In this document: piece by piece, positions 15,340 through 23,080 of the stretch
Position numbering within the stretch: the first letter of the stretch is position 1
Layout: each line of letters begins with the position of its first letter
Source: Clostridiales bacterium
GTDB taxonomy: Bacteria; Bacillota; Clostridia; Christensenellales; Aristaeellaceae
NCBI GenBank assembly: GCA_004557805.1
Contig: SFFS01000014.1
Span: 1 to 24,495, forward strand
DNA: 24,495 bases
Direction of reading: 5' to 3'
Notes under the pieces: model-generated
What the model was told of the DNA's origin: nothing
Database searches by the model: none
Seen by the model: the letters and a program-made list of their open reading frames with translations, nothing else
Made by a program: the position numbers and the translations under genes

Positions 15340-16538
15340 CGACGCTGCACGCGGGACTGCTCTGCACATGCCTGCTTCTGGACGCAAGCGCCTGCTTATT
15401 CAGCGCGTTCAGCGCTGCGCAATGCAAAATGCGCCGCGCGCTGGCGCTGTGTTCGTTCCTGACGGCGCTGGTCTTCGCTCCGCTCGCCGCGCTGCTGGCG
15501 CGCCTGCCGGAATGCGCGGCGCTGAACGCGCCGTTCTGGACGGCGGCGGCGCTTGCGCTGACGGCGCTAAGCTTCGGCGCGCTGGCCGTTCAGCTCCGCA
15601 GAAGCCGAAGGCGGCTTTCGCCAGTTTCCATCAAGGAAAGCTGCGATCATCTGCCCTCCGCGCTGTGTTTTGCGTGGGAAAACGGCCTGCCCTGCCTGAA
15701 AAACCTCAAGATGGACGAACTGAGCCATCTGCTCACGGGAGAAGCGCTGCTCAACGCGAACGCTTTCTGGCAAATCGCCAGGGCGCAGCCTATCGTCACG
15801 CTGGAAGGCGGCCAGACGTGGAGCTTCGAGCGGGTGCGGATGCAGACGTCCGGGCGAACCGTCTACCAGATTACCGGCACAAATATCACCGAAGAAGCGC
15901 GGCTCCAACGGGAGCTGGAAAAGGACAACCTGCGGCTGGAAACCATGAACCGCAGGCTTCAGCAGTATGGACAGGCCGTGCAGGAAGCGACCCGCGAAAA
16001 AGAGATCCTGCGCGCCAAGACCCGCGTTCACGACGAGATCGGCCACGCGCTTTTGCAGACCCGGCAGTTCCTGTCCGGAACGCAGGGCGACGCGGAAAGC
16101 GTCTGCGCCGCGTGGCGGCAGAACGTCCGCCTGCTGCTGGGCAAATATACGGATGAACAGCAGCGCGCCGGCACGTTCGACCAGCTTTCCCGCGCCGCGC
16201 AGGCCATCGGCGTGACCATCGCGCGAACCGGTGCGTTCCCCGCGGAGGGCACGGAAGGCGCGCGGCTGGTGGAAATCGCCGCGCACGAATGCCTGACGAA
16301 CCTGGTGCGCCACGCCGGAGGGTCGCGGCTTGAAATTGCCGCAGCGAAAAGCGCATCCGGCTGGACCGTCGCTTTCCGCAACGACGGCGCGCCGCCCTCC
16401 GGGCCGATCGTCGAGGGGAGCGGGCTCTCCTCGCTGCGCGCGCAGGTGGAGGCCGCGGGCGGCGTGATGACGGCGGCGCATGCGCCGCGCTTTCTGCTGA
16501 CGCTATTTTTGCCGAAGGAAGGGCCGGAATTTCGATGA
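15336..16538 (+). CDS. Sensor histidine kinase, HisKA_3-like
   Basis: This 400-residue inner-membrane kinase has three N-terminal hydrophobic helices (about 5-28, 33-55, 67-86). A cytoplasmic PAS-like region (about 100-190) and a coiled coil (about 185-228) follow. The phosphoacceptor box is RVHDEIGHALLQTR with H232. The ATP-binding domain has an N-box HECLTNLVRHA (N322) and a G-box EGSGLSSLR (361-368). The start at 15336 is set by GGGAGG at 15321-15326 and the ATGA overlap with the sensor gene. A 468-residue reading from further upstream would lie inside the previous gene and has no ribosome binding site. It overlaps the response regulator by ATGA and presumably phosphorylates it. The signal is unknown; the upstream membrane protein may be the input partner. 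Confidence 0.88.
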   Translation: MTTLHAGLLCTCLLLDASACLFSAFSAAQCKMRRALALCSFLTALVFAPLAALLARLPECAALNAPFWTAAALALTALSFGALAVQLRRSRRRLSPVSIKESCDHLPSALCFAWENGLPCLKNLKMDELSHLLTGEALLNANAFWQIARAQPIVTLEGGQTWSFERVRMQTSGRTVYQITGTNITEEARLQRELEKDNLRLETMNRRLQQYGQAVQEATREKEILRAKTRVHDEIGHALLQTRQFLSGTQGDAESVCAAWRQNVRLLLGKYTDEQQRAGTFDQLSRAAQAIGVTIARTGAFPAEGTEGARLVEIAAHECLTNLVRHAGGSRLEIAAAKSASGWTVAFRNDGAPPSGPIVEGSGLSSLRAQVEAAGGVMTAAHAPRFLLTLFLPKEGPEFR

Positions 16539-17167
16539 AATATAAAGTGATGATCGTGGAAGACCAGGCCATGCCGCGCCAGCTGTTCGAACTGCGCATT
16601 CAGGCCTCCGAGCATTTTGAAACGGCGATTTCCATCGACAACGCCGCCCTGGCGGACGTTTACTGCCTGCGCTATCCGGTCGCTCTGATTCTGATGGACG
16701 TGATCACCCGGGACGGGAAAAGCGGGCTGGACGCAGCCGCGCGGATCAAGCGCGCCTTTCCGCAAATCAAAATCGTCGTCGTAACCTCGATGCCGGAATG
16801 CTCCTATCTCGGGCGGGCGCGGGAAATCGGCGTGGAGAGCTTCTGGTATAAGGAGGACCAGCGGCAAAGCCTGCTGGAAATCATGGAGCGCACGATGAAC
16901 GGCGAGTCCGTCTACCCGGAAGCCTCCCCGGAGCTGCGGCTCGGCCTGGCCAGCAGCTACGATTTTACGCAGCGGGAGCTGGAAGTGCTGCGCGAAATCA
17001 CGGGCGGCGACACCAATCAGGAAATCGCGGAGAGCCTGCATCTGTCCGTCGCCACGGTAAAATCGCACATTTTGAACATGCTGGAAAAGACCGGCTTCCG
17101 CAACCGCACGGAGCTGGCCGTCCGCGCCCGCGAAAGCGGATTGGTGATTCTCGATCGAAAAAACTGA
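16535..17167 (+). CDS. LuxR/NarL-type response regulator
   Basis: This 210-residue protein has an intact receiver domain: acidic pair E9-D10, phosphoacceptor D55 (LILMDV), T84 and K106 (FWYKED). A helix-turn-helix of the NarL/LuxR type lies at about 143-205 (FTQRELEVLREI, NQEIAESLHLSVATVKSHI). The ATG overlaps the kinase stop (ATGA at 16535-16538), so it is the cognate regulator of that kinase. A hairpin terminator follows 15 bases after the TGA, ending the three-gene unit. Targets are unknown; the surface-protein cluster just downstream is a reasonable guess only. Confidence 0.93.
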   Translation: MKYKVMIVEDQAMPRQLFELRIQASEHFETAISIDNAALADVYCLRYPVALILMDVITRDGKSGLDAAARIKRAFPQIKIVVVTSMPECSYLGRAREIGVESFWYKEDQRQSLLEIMERTMNGESVYPEASPELRLGLASSYDFTQRELEVLREITGGDTNQEIAESLHLSVATVKSHILNMLEKTGFRNRTELAVRARESGLVILDRKN

Positions 17168-17181
17168 AAACAGCAACGCTG

Positions 17182-17207
17182 AAAGCCGCTCTCGGGCGGC
17201 TTTTTTT
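17182..17207 (+). terminator. Intrinsic terminator after the response regulator
   Basis: AAAGCCGC (17182-17189) pairs with GCGGCTTT (17196-17203) around a TCTCGG loop, and the run of T reaches 17207. It separates the two-component genes from the downstream cluster. The rest of the gap to 17300 shows only the next gene's ribosome binding site. Confidence 0.9.
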
Positions 17208-17299
17208 GTTTGCCGGAAAGCGCGAAAATATAGCCGAACGGCTGATACGCGGCGGCGGCGTTCCTGCTAAACTGGCTCCGTATAAAGGGAGAAAAGCCC

Positions 17300-17686
17300 A
17301 TGAGGAACGTCGTGGTCAGCATGCAGAACACGCTTTTATCGGAAGCCGTCGCCCGGTCGCTTGCGGAAACGGGAGAATTCCGCGTCGAGCAGATTCTGCC
17401 CGGAAAAACGGACGATACGCTTCCGCTATGCGCCGCCGCGCAGGCCGAAATCCTGCTCATGGAGGTCAGCCGCCTGCCCGCATATACGCTGGAAAGCCGA
17501 TTTGCGCTGATCGACGGCGTGCGCAGGGAGCTTCCGCGCTGCAAATTCGCGCTGCTATGCGATGAAACCGGCGACGTGGAACTGGCGCGCCGCGTAAAAT
17601 GCGCCCGGCAGGACCGGCTGATCGACGCTTTTTTCTACGCTTCCGTCACCCCGGCCTATCTGGCCGCCGCCATGGACGCACTTTGA
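17300..17686 (+). CDS. Stand-alone degenerate receiver-like protein
   Basis: This 128-residue protein has the alternating strand/helix pattern of a CheY-like receiver and no output domain. Strand 1 (RNVVVSMQNTLLSEAV) lacks the acidic pair. The strand 3 end reads EILLMEVSRLPAYTL, with Glu55 where the phosphoacceptor Asp should be. The C-terminal part (DAFFYASVTPAYLAAAMDAL) lacks the conserved Lys. It therefore probably cannot be phosphorylated in the normal way and may act as a fixed partner or decoy. AGGGAG at 17286-17291 supports ATG 17300. It sits 20 bases upstream of a secreted-protein gene and probably heads that operon. Confidence 0.7.
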   Translation: MRNVVVSMQNTLLSEAVARSLAETGEFRVEQILPGKTDDTLPLCAAAQAEILLMEVSRLPAYTLESRFALIDGVRRELPRCKFALLCDETGDVELARRVKCARQDRLIDAFFYASVTPAYLAAAMDAL

Positions 17687-17706
17687 GCGCGGAAGGAGGA
17701 AAAACC

Positions 17707-18179
17707 GTGAAACGCCGCTGGAAACGGGCTTTTTCCGGCGCTCTTGCCGTGCTGGCGCTGTGCGCCCGCTTTGGCTGCGCCTGCGCCGCGCCGCCCGCCG
17801 TATCGTCGTTTTCCTTCGAGCGGTCGGGTTCGTCGGCCGGACAGGCACGCAGCTATTCCATCCGGGAAACGGCTCGCGGGCGATTTGCGTGGATCGAGCT
17901 GTATTATGCGTATCACATTGTTCTGCCCGTGTCCGATGAAGAGATGGAAGCCCTTTCCGCGCTGATCGCGGCGCTGAGCTTTCCGGCTGGAACGGCTTTG
18001 ACGAAACGGATACCGGCGCGCTGGACGGCGAACGCTTTTCGCTCCGCGCCGCGTTCGCGGACGGCAGCGCGCTCACGGCCAGCGGCTCGAACCGTTTCCC
18101 TGCAGATTACGCGGAAAAGACCGCGCGCATCGAAGCGTTCTTCCACGCACTGATGGATCATTATGAAATAGACCTCTGA
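17707..18179 (+). pseudogene. Secreted protein of unknown function, broken by a frameshift
   Basis: A GTG at 17707 behind AAGGAGGA encodes a signal peptide (KRRWKRAFSGALAVLALCARFGCACA) and a domain that reads sensibly to LSALIAALSFPA near 17987. The same frame then becomes Arg/Pro-rich nonsense ending at 18153. The sensible reading continues in another frame from TGG at 17988 (WNGFDETDTGALDG ... HALMDHYEIDL) to TGA 18177-18179. One base appears to be missing near 17986-17988; restoring it gives SFPAWNGFDE and a protein of about 157 residues. I do not recognise the family. The cause may be a real mutation or an assembly error. Confidence 0.65.
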
Positions 18180-18215
18180 GAAGCAAATTGATTATTCGGA
18201 AAGGAAGATGAACCC

Positions 18216-19916
18216 ATGAAGAAACTCGTTTGCCTGCTTGCGGCGCTCCTGCTCGCCTTCTGCCTGCCCGCGCTGGCGGAAGAAATCGGCGTCTGGGACT
18301 TCGACGCCGATTACTGCGAGCTGGACGGCCACATGGGCGCCGGGGGAGATATCGCCGTACCCGGCGAAATCGACGGCTCCACCGTCGATGTGATCCAGAC
18401 CAACGTATTCAGCAGCATGGATGCGATTACATCGCTGACGCTGCCGGATACGCTCCTCCAGCTCAAGGACAGCGCCGTCTGCTGGTGCGGAAACCTGACC
18501 TCCGTCGAGCTGCCTGAAAGCCTGATCGCCATCGGCGAGAGGAACCTGTACGCCTGCCCGCTGCTGACCGAAGCCGTCATTCCCGCGGGCGTGCGCTTTA
18601 TCGGCGAAAGCTCCTTCAGCTATGACGAGTCGCTGCGCAGAATCGTCTTTGAGGGCGTATGCCCCGTCATTGGCAGCGCCTGTTTCACCGCTCTGCCCGA
18701 GGATGCGGTGATTTATGTGCCGGGCGATCAGCTGGAAGCCTACCGCGCGGCGCTGGAAGCGGCGGGCTGCACGGCCGCCGTTCAGCCCAGCGGCCAGAAC
18801 GCCGTACTCATGGACAACAACGGCTTTGACGAAGCCGATTTCGACTTCGATGAAACCACCGGCACGATCACCGCATACAACGCCTACGCCACCTATCTCT
18901 CCATCCCTAAAGCCATCGGCGGCGTGCCCGTCAGGGCGATCGGCGATAATGCGTTTGAATTTCATTATTATCTGGCCGTGCTCGAACTGCCGGAAGGGCT
19001 GGAAGCGATCGGCGATAACGCCTTCGCGCACTGCGAAACGCTGCAATACGTTTCCTTCCCCGATTCGCTCAAAACCATCGGCGACGGCGCGTTCGACGGC
19101 GGCTACTATGCCCGCGCGCTCAACCTGACGGGCGTTGAAACCATCGGCGACAGCGCCTTCCGCTTCAGCCGCATCACCGGCGAACTGACGCTGTCCGATA
19201 GCCTGGTTTCCATCGGCGCGAACGCGTTTGAAAACAGTTTCCATCTTTCCAGCCTCAGCCTGCCCGCATCGCTTCAGCGCGTCGGCTCGCGCGCCTTTGC
19301 GAACTGCGCACTCACCTATATGGCGTTCGATCTCTATACGCCGATCGATCTCGCTTCGGACGCTTTTGAAGGAAACGACGCTCTGGCGGATCTGGATCTG
19401 CCCTGGGACAGCAGCATTGCGAACCGCGACGCTTATGCGGCGCTGCTGGCGCAGCAGTGCCCCAGCTGCACGGTCTGGATCAACAATCCTGAAAGCGCGG
19501 GGGGCGCGGAATACCCCGTCGACGTTCCCGAGATCACGACGTTTGAAAACGGCGTATGGACCGCTTACAGCGGCGACGCCGCCGATCTGACCACCTGGGC
19601 GACATACGCTGAAGTGAAGGTATCCGCGCTGGGGAGCGGCCTTTTCAAGGGCAGTCAGACCATTCGCTCTTTCTATCCCCATCACTGCGGCTGGTTCACC
19701 ACGATCGGCAGCGAGGCCTTTGAAGGCAGCAGCGTGGAATACGTAGAGCTGTTCCCCTCCATTACCACCATCGGCGCGCGCGCGTTTGCAAACTGCGCGC
19801 AGCTGGAAGAGCTGACCCTTCCCGAATCCCTGACCGAAATCGGCGAGGGCGCGTTCGAGGGCCTGACCGGCCTGAAAAAAGCTCACGGTCCTCTGCGACG
19901 CGTCGCTCCTTCCTGA
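18216..19916 (+). CDS. BspA-like leucine-rich-repeat secreted protein, segment 1 (signal peptide and LRR_5 repeats)
   Basis: A signal peptide (MKKLVCLLAALLLAFCLPALA, cut near residue 21) leads into repeated LRR_5 units of the form 'AIGDNAFAHCETLQYVSFPDSLKT', typical of BspA-like cell-surface proteins of gut bacteria and protists. In those, the repeats mediate adhesion or protein binding. AAGGAAG upstream supports ATG 18216. The frame ends prematurely at 19916 after GLTGLKK. At the A6 run 19875-19880, reading with one A fewer gives KKLTVLCDASLLPEGLFANCPNL, which continues the LRR pattern in the next segment. Together the three segments (18216-22036) make one protein of about 1270 residues. No cell-wall sorting motif was seen. 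Confidence 0.85.
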   Translation: MKKLVCLLAALLLAFCLPALAEEIGVWDFDADYCELDGHMGAGGDIAVPGEIDGSTVDVIQTNVFSSMDAITSLTLPDTLLQLKDSAVCWCGNLTSVELPESLIAIGERNLYACPLLTEAVIPAGVRFIGESSFSYDESLRRIVFEGVCPVIGSACFTALPEDAVIYVPGDQLEAYRAALEAAGCTAAVQPSGQNAVLMDNNGFDEADFDFDETTGTITAYNAYATYLSIPKAIGGVPVRAIGDNAFEFHYYLAVLELPEGLEAIGDNAFAHCETLQYVSFPDSLKTIGDGAFDGGYYARALNLTGVETIGDSAFRFSRITGELTLSDSLVSIGANAFENSFHLSSLSLPASLQRVGSRAFANCALTYMAFDLYTPIDLASDAFEGNDALADLDLPWDSSIANRDAYAALLAQQCPSCTVWINNPESAGGAEYPVDVPEITTFENGVWTAYSGDAADLTTWATYAEVKVSALGSGLFKGSQTIRSFYPHHCGWFTTIGSEAFEGSSVEYVELFPSITTIGARAFANCAQLEELTLPESLTEIGEGAFEGLTGLKKAHGPLRRVAPS

Positions 19917-19920
19917 AGGT

Positions 19921-20889
19921 TTGTTCGCCAATTGCCCGAACCTGGCCGACGTGCGTCTGAGCGCCGGTGCGACCGACGAGCGGCTCGCCGCGTGGACCGC
20001 AAAGCTGAACCGCCCGTGGTATGATCCCATTGTGCGCGTGGGCGAGGAGCGCAAATTCGTCAAGATGCCCTTCGAACCCACGCCAGCCGAAAACTTTGAG
20101 TTCGATCCGGCTACGGGCCTCATCAGCGCCTATACCGGCACAGATATCGACGTGGTTGTGCCGCGTGAAAGCGACGGCGTAACGGTCGTTGGCTTCGACG
20201 GCTGGAACGTCTTCGCCTCCTGCCAGGACTACACGAACACCGAAACGGCGTCCAATCAGACCGACTGGGTGCATCTGCGCACATTGGTGCTGCCGGAAAC
20301 CATCCGCGAACTGCCCGACGGCCTGCTCTCGTATTGTCAGCAGCTGGAAACCTTCCTCTGCTACGCGCCCGTGGAAAGCACCGGAAAAAGCACGTTCGCG
20401 CTCTGCCGCAGCCTGAAAAACACGGCGTTCCTCAACGGCGTGCACGTGATCGACAGCTACGCCTTCGACAGCACCGGCTCTCTGGAAAATCTCTGGTTCG
20501 GCGAGCATGTGCAGAAAATCGCGTCCAACGCGTTCAATTTCTCCGGCCTGACCACCTTCACAGTCGACGCGGACGAGATCGAAACCGGCGCGTTCAGCGC
20601 CTGTGAAAACCTGACCAGCCTGCACTTTACCAGAAAAGTCAAAACCATCGGCGAAACCTTCGCAATGGAATGCCCGAATCTCGCCGAGCTGTGCTTTGAA
20701 TGCGATCTGGCAAATACCTCCAGCCTGCTCCTCCTCACCGCCGCGCCGCAGCTGACCGTGCATATCCCCGCGGACGCGGATGAGGAAACCCGCCTTCCTC
20801 GTGCAGAACTGCATGTCCTGGAGCGAAAACCCCAGCGAAATCACCGTGACATGCGATCCCTGCGCACATACGCTGCCCGCCCGGCCTGA
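19921..20889 (+). CDS. BspA-like LRR protein, segment 2 (frameshifted continuation)
   Basis: This frame is the direct continuation of the LRR protein. Coding similarity begins upstream of the TTG at 19921, from about 19876 (KKLTVLCDASLLPEGLFANCPNL), so it is not an independent gene and has no ribosome binding site. It encodes a non-LRR insert (about PWYDPIVRVGEERKF) and further LRR_5 units (LRTLVLPETIRELPDGLLSYC; AFDSTGSLENLWFGEHVQKI; AFSACENLTSLHFTRKVKTI). Sense reading stops at about 20790 (HIPADADEETR), after which the frame becomes Arg-rich. The sensible reading moves to the frame of segment 3 if one base is skipped there. Confidence 0.75.
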   Translation: MFANCPNLADVRLSAGATDERLAAWTAKLNRPWYDPIVRVGEERKFVKMPFEPTPAENFEFDPATGLISAYTGTDIDVVVPRESDGVTVVGFDGWNVFASCQDYTNTETASNQTDWVHLRTLVLPETIRELPDGLLSYCQQLETFLCYAPVESTGKSTFALCRSLKNTAFLNGVHVIDSYAFDSTGSLENLWFGEHVQKIASNAFNFSGLTTFTVDADEIETGAFSACENLTSLHFTRKVKTIGETFAMECPNLAELCFECDLANTSSLLLLTAAPQLTVHIPADADEETRLPRAELHVLERKPQRNHRDMRSLRTYAARPA

Positions 20890-22036
20890 CGCGGCGGCGC
20901 TTGCGCCCCATCTTGCGCTGGACGGAACCGTTGAAACCGGCGCGCAGACGCCCGAACAGCCCGCAAATCCCGCCCCAGTTGAAGCGCCCGCCCCAGCCGC
21001 CGAAGTCCCTGCGGAATTTCTGGGAACCTGGTACGGCGTGACCATGTCCATGGACGGCGAGGATTATCCGCTCGCCGACATGGGCCTGCAGATTGCGATA
21101 ACCTTCCATGACGACGGAACGGTCGATCTCGACATGAACGGCGAACGCGATACCGCTGTATGCACCGTGCAGGACGGCGCGCTGTCAGTTGACGGCGCAA
21201 GCGCCGTCCTGGAGGGCGGCCGGCTCCTCTACTCCGAGGACGGCTCTACGCTTGCGCTCAGCCGCGAGCAGCCGGAAGCCGCCGTTCCGGCGGAAGCGCC
21301 CGTTGACGAAACCGCAACGCTCGCTGATTTCTGCGGCATATGGACGGCCGTCAGCGTTTCCTCCGACGGCATGACGCTTCCCGCCGAAGCCGCCGGTATG
21401 GGCGGCGACACGCTGACGATTTCCGGCGATCACTGCGATATGACGCTGTCGGGCATGCCGCTCGACGGCCTGCCCTGCCGCATTGACGGTTGCACGCTGC
21501 TGCTCGCCTTCCTTGACAGCGACTGCGCCCTCACGCTGCGCGCCGACGGAACCCTCGCATTTGCCATGGACGACGCCGTCGTCCGGTATGAGCGCACCGG
21601 CGACGCGCCGGAGGACGGCGGCGCGGCCGAAGCTCCCGTTGAAATTTCAGCGGCCCCGGCTGAAGCGCCCGTCGAAGCGCCGTCCGCGCCCGCAGCCGTG
21701 CCCGCCATCGACCCCGCCGCCATAACGGAGCGCAGGTACGTCATGACCGACGCGGATATGCAGGGCTTTAACATGACCGCTGCCATGTTCGGCGGCATGG
21801 AGTATTCGTTCGTGCTCCACGACGACGGCACGGTGAACTTCGTGCTGAGCGGCACGGCGCTGCCCACCCTCAGGTGGGCCCTTGGCAAGGTGCCCGTGGA
21901 GGGCGGCGAGACGGACGGCGTCGCCATCGATTATTACGGCCAGCCGCTGAACCTCGTGCCCACGGAGGCCGGTTTTGATCTGAACTACTTTGACACTATG
22001 CTGATCCATTTCGCGCCCGAAGCCTCCGCGCGATAA
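20780..22036 (+). CDS. BspA-like LRR protein, segment 3 (C-terminal lipocalin-like modules)
   Basis: Read as a continuation, coding resumes at about 20790 with FLVQNCMSWSENPSEITVTC. The ATG at 20780 lies inside segment 2 and has no ribosome binding site. After a Pro/Ala/Glu linker come three similar beta-rich modules of about 90-100 residues: EFLGTWYGVTMSMDGEDYPL, ADFCGIWTAVSVSSDGMTLP, and ERRYVMTDADMQGF onward. Each has strands such as 'ITFHDDGTVDLDMNG' and 'FVLHDDGTVNFVLSG'. The 'GTW' start suggests a lipocalin-like fold. Pro/Ala-rich linkers separate them. The gene ends at TAA 22034-22036, followed by a strong terminator. Confidence 0.75.
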   Translation: MRKPAFLVQNCMSWSENPSEITVTCDPCAHTLPARPDAAALAPHLALDGTVETGAQTPEQPANPAPVEAPAPAAEVPAEFLGTWYGVTMSMDGEDYPLADMGLQIAITFHDDGTVDLDMNGERDTAVCTVQDGALSVDGASAVLEGGRLLYSEDGSTLALSREQPEAAVPAEAPVDETATLADFCGIWTAVSVSSDGMTLPAEAAGMGGDTLTISGDHCDMTLSGMPLDGLPCRIDGCTLLLAFLDSDCALTLRADGTLAFAMDDAVVRYERTGDAPEDGGAAEAPVEISAAPAEAPVEAPSAPAAVPAIDPAAITERRYVMTDADMQGFNMTAAMFGGMEYSFVLHDDGTVNFVLSGTALPTLRWALGKVPVEGGETDGVAIDYYGQPLNLVPTEAGFDLNYFDTMLIHFAPEASAR

Positions 22037-22072
22037 TTCACGCGCAGCCGAGCGGGGGAACCGCAAAACGTC

Positions 22073-22112
22073 AAATCCTCCGCATGAGCAGCGCTCACGC
22101 GGAGGATTTTTT
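22073..22112 (+). terminator. Intrinsic terminator after the LRR gene
   Basis: AAATCCTCCGC (22073-22083) pairs with GCGGAGGATTT (22099-22109). An inner stem TGAGC (22085-22089) pairs with GCTCA (22093-22097), and six T follow to 22112. It stands between convergent genes and may also act weakly on the minus strand. Confidence 0.92.
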
Positions 22113-22136
22113 CAGGCGCGCCAGCGCCGTAAAACC

Positions 22137-22475
22137 TTACGACGCGCTCGGCTGCGCAAGCGATTTATAATAATTTCCGAATTCGGCAAGGGCGTCGATG
22201 ATCGGCAGCATTTCCCTGCCGAGATCCGTGAGCCCATACTCGACCCGCGGAGGCATTTCCTGATAGTCATGCCGGTACGCCAGGCCGTCGTCGATCATCT
22301 GCCGCAGGCTGTCGGTCAGCACCTTCTGTGAGATCCCGTCCAGATCGCGCTGCAATTCGTTAAACCGCCACGGGCGCGCCTTCAGGTTGCGAAGAATCAG
22401 CAGCTTCCATTTTCCGCCGATCAGCGCTACGGCAGTCGCTACCGGGCACGCCGGAAGCTCGTCTTTCGTTTTCAT
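22137..22475 (-). CDS. HxlR-family (DUF24) winged-helix transcriptional regulator
   Basis: This 112-residue regulator has the family pattern CPVATAVALIGGKWKLLILRNL (residues 10-31), a winged helix (RFNELQRDLDGISQKVLTDSLRQM) and the wing YRHDYQEMPPRVEYGLTDLGREM. The Cys at position 10 matches the conserved N-terminal Cys that senses electrophiles or oxidants in relatives such as YodB and HypR, so redox control is plausible. GGAGGTGA stands 8 bases before the ATG on this strand. It is divergent from the cupin gene, and the inverted repeat at 22517-22532 overlaps its own -35 region, which suggests autoregulation and control of the cupin gene. Confidence 0.93.
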   Translation of the reverse strand: MKTKDELPACPVATAVALIGGKWKLLILRNLKARPWRFNELQRDLDGISQKVLTDSLRQMIDDGLAYRHDYQEMPPRVEYGLTDLGREMLPIIDALAEFGNYYKSLAQPSAS

Positions 22476-22495
22476 CGGCCTTCACCTCCGATCCC

Positions 22496-22524
22496 AGTAT
22501 AGCACATTCTTTTTCGTATGTACA
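22496..22524 (-). promoter_or_regulatory. Promoter of the HxlR gene
   Basis: On the minus strand TGTACA (22519-22524) and TATACT (22496-22501) are 17 bases apart, with TGC directly before the -10 box as an extended -10. The -35 box overlaps the palindrome at 22517-22532. Confidence 0.6.
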
Positions 22525-22532
22525 GTTACATA
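22517..22532. promoter_or_regulatory. Probable HxlR operator
   Basis: TATGTA, a 4-base centre CAGT, and TACATA form a perfect 6-bp inverted repeat. An imperfect second palindrome (AAGT GCGT ACTT, 22534-22545) follows immediately and touches the cupin -35 box. Two sites placed over both divergent promoters fit a dimeric regulator. Confidence 0.5.
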
Positions 22533-22543
22533 AAAGTGCGTAC

Positions 22544-22572
22544 TTGTTTTTTTATGCGCAGGCTCGTAGACT
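22544..22572 (+). promoter_or_regulatory. Promoter of the cupin gene
   Basis: TTGTTT at 22544-22549 and TAGACT at 22567-22572 are 17 bases apart, giving a start near 22579 and an untranslated leader of about 40 nt. Confidence 0.55.
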
Positions 22573-22619
22573 AAGGGCAAGCGAGGGAATCTTGCGAATA
22601 ACCTTTGGAGGTCCTGTTC

Positions 22620-22970
22620 ATGGCAAACTACACCAAAACCAACATCGGAAACGAAGGCCGCACCGAGCTTCACAACACGCTGGCGCTGACCGGCGCAGAG
22701 ATCAGCATCAATCGTCTTCCCGCCGGCGCGGGCGTGCCGTTCGTGCATTCCCATAAGCACAACGAGGAAATCTACGGCGTTCTCGCCGGAAAAGGCAAGG
22801 CCGTCATCGACGGTGAAGAAGTCGCTCTCTCCGCCGGAGACTGGCTGAAGGTCGCCCCCGCCGCAAAACGCCAGTTCTCCGCCGCCGACAGCGGCCTTAC
22901 CTTTGTCTGCATCCAAGTCAGGGAAAACTCTCTGGAAGGCTTCACCGCCGGCGACGCCGTCGTATCCTGA
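22620..22970 (+). CDS. Small single-domain cupin protein
   Basis: This 116-residue protein is a single cupin barrel. Metal-binding motif 1 reads PFVHSHKHNEEIYGVLAGKG (40-59) with H43, H45 or H47 and E49 or E50. Motif 2 GDWLKVAPAAKRQF (73-86) lacks the usual His, which is replaced around K83/R84. Metal binding may therefore be weaker or altered. GGAGG at 22607-22611 supports ATG 22620; an earlier in-frame ATG at 22605 overlaps that site. It is divergent from the HxlR gene and probably its target. Such pairs often respond to reactive electrophiles or quinones, but the substrate cannot be told. Confidence 0.88.
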   Translation: MANYTKTNIGNEGRTELHNTLALTGAEISINRLPAGAGVPFVHSHKHNEEIYGVLAGKGKAVIDGEEVALSAGDWLKVAPAAKRQFSAADSGLTFVCIQVRENSLEGFTAGDAVVS

Positions 22971-23024
22971 AGCTGACAGGCTGGCCGTTCCCCGCACATG
23001 GCGGCGCTTTTTCAGATATGCGCT

Positions 23025-23061
23025 AAGACGCGCGGCAAAAGCCTTGCCGCACGTCTTTTTT
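23025..23061 (+). terminator. Intrinsic terminator after the cupin gene
   Basis: AAGACG (23025-23030) pairs with CGTCTT (23052-23057), and GCGGCAA (23032-23038) with TTGCCGC (23044-23050), with one C-A mismatch between. A run of T follows to 23061. The minus-strand gene ending at 23081 has no equally clear T-tract on its own side. Confidence 0.88.
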
Positions 23062-23080
23062 CCCGCCGTCCCCGCCGGGG

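Noticed and set aside
19868..19886. A possible programmed frameshift at AAAAAAG in the LRR gene.
   Set aside because: The heptamer is not in the phase needed for -1 slippage, a +1 move is required, and there is no evident stimulatory structure; a one-base insertion is simpler.
18192..20123. A 643-residue frame on the minus strand opposite the LRR gene.
   Set aside because: It is opposite a gene with clear signal peptide and LRR repeats; the product is low-complexity Ala/Gly/Arg as expected of a shadow in GC-rich DNA.
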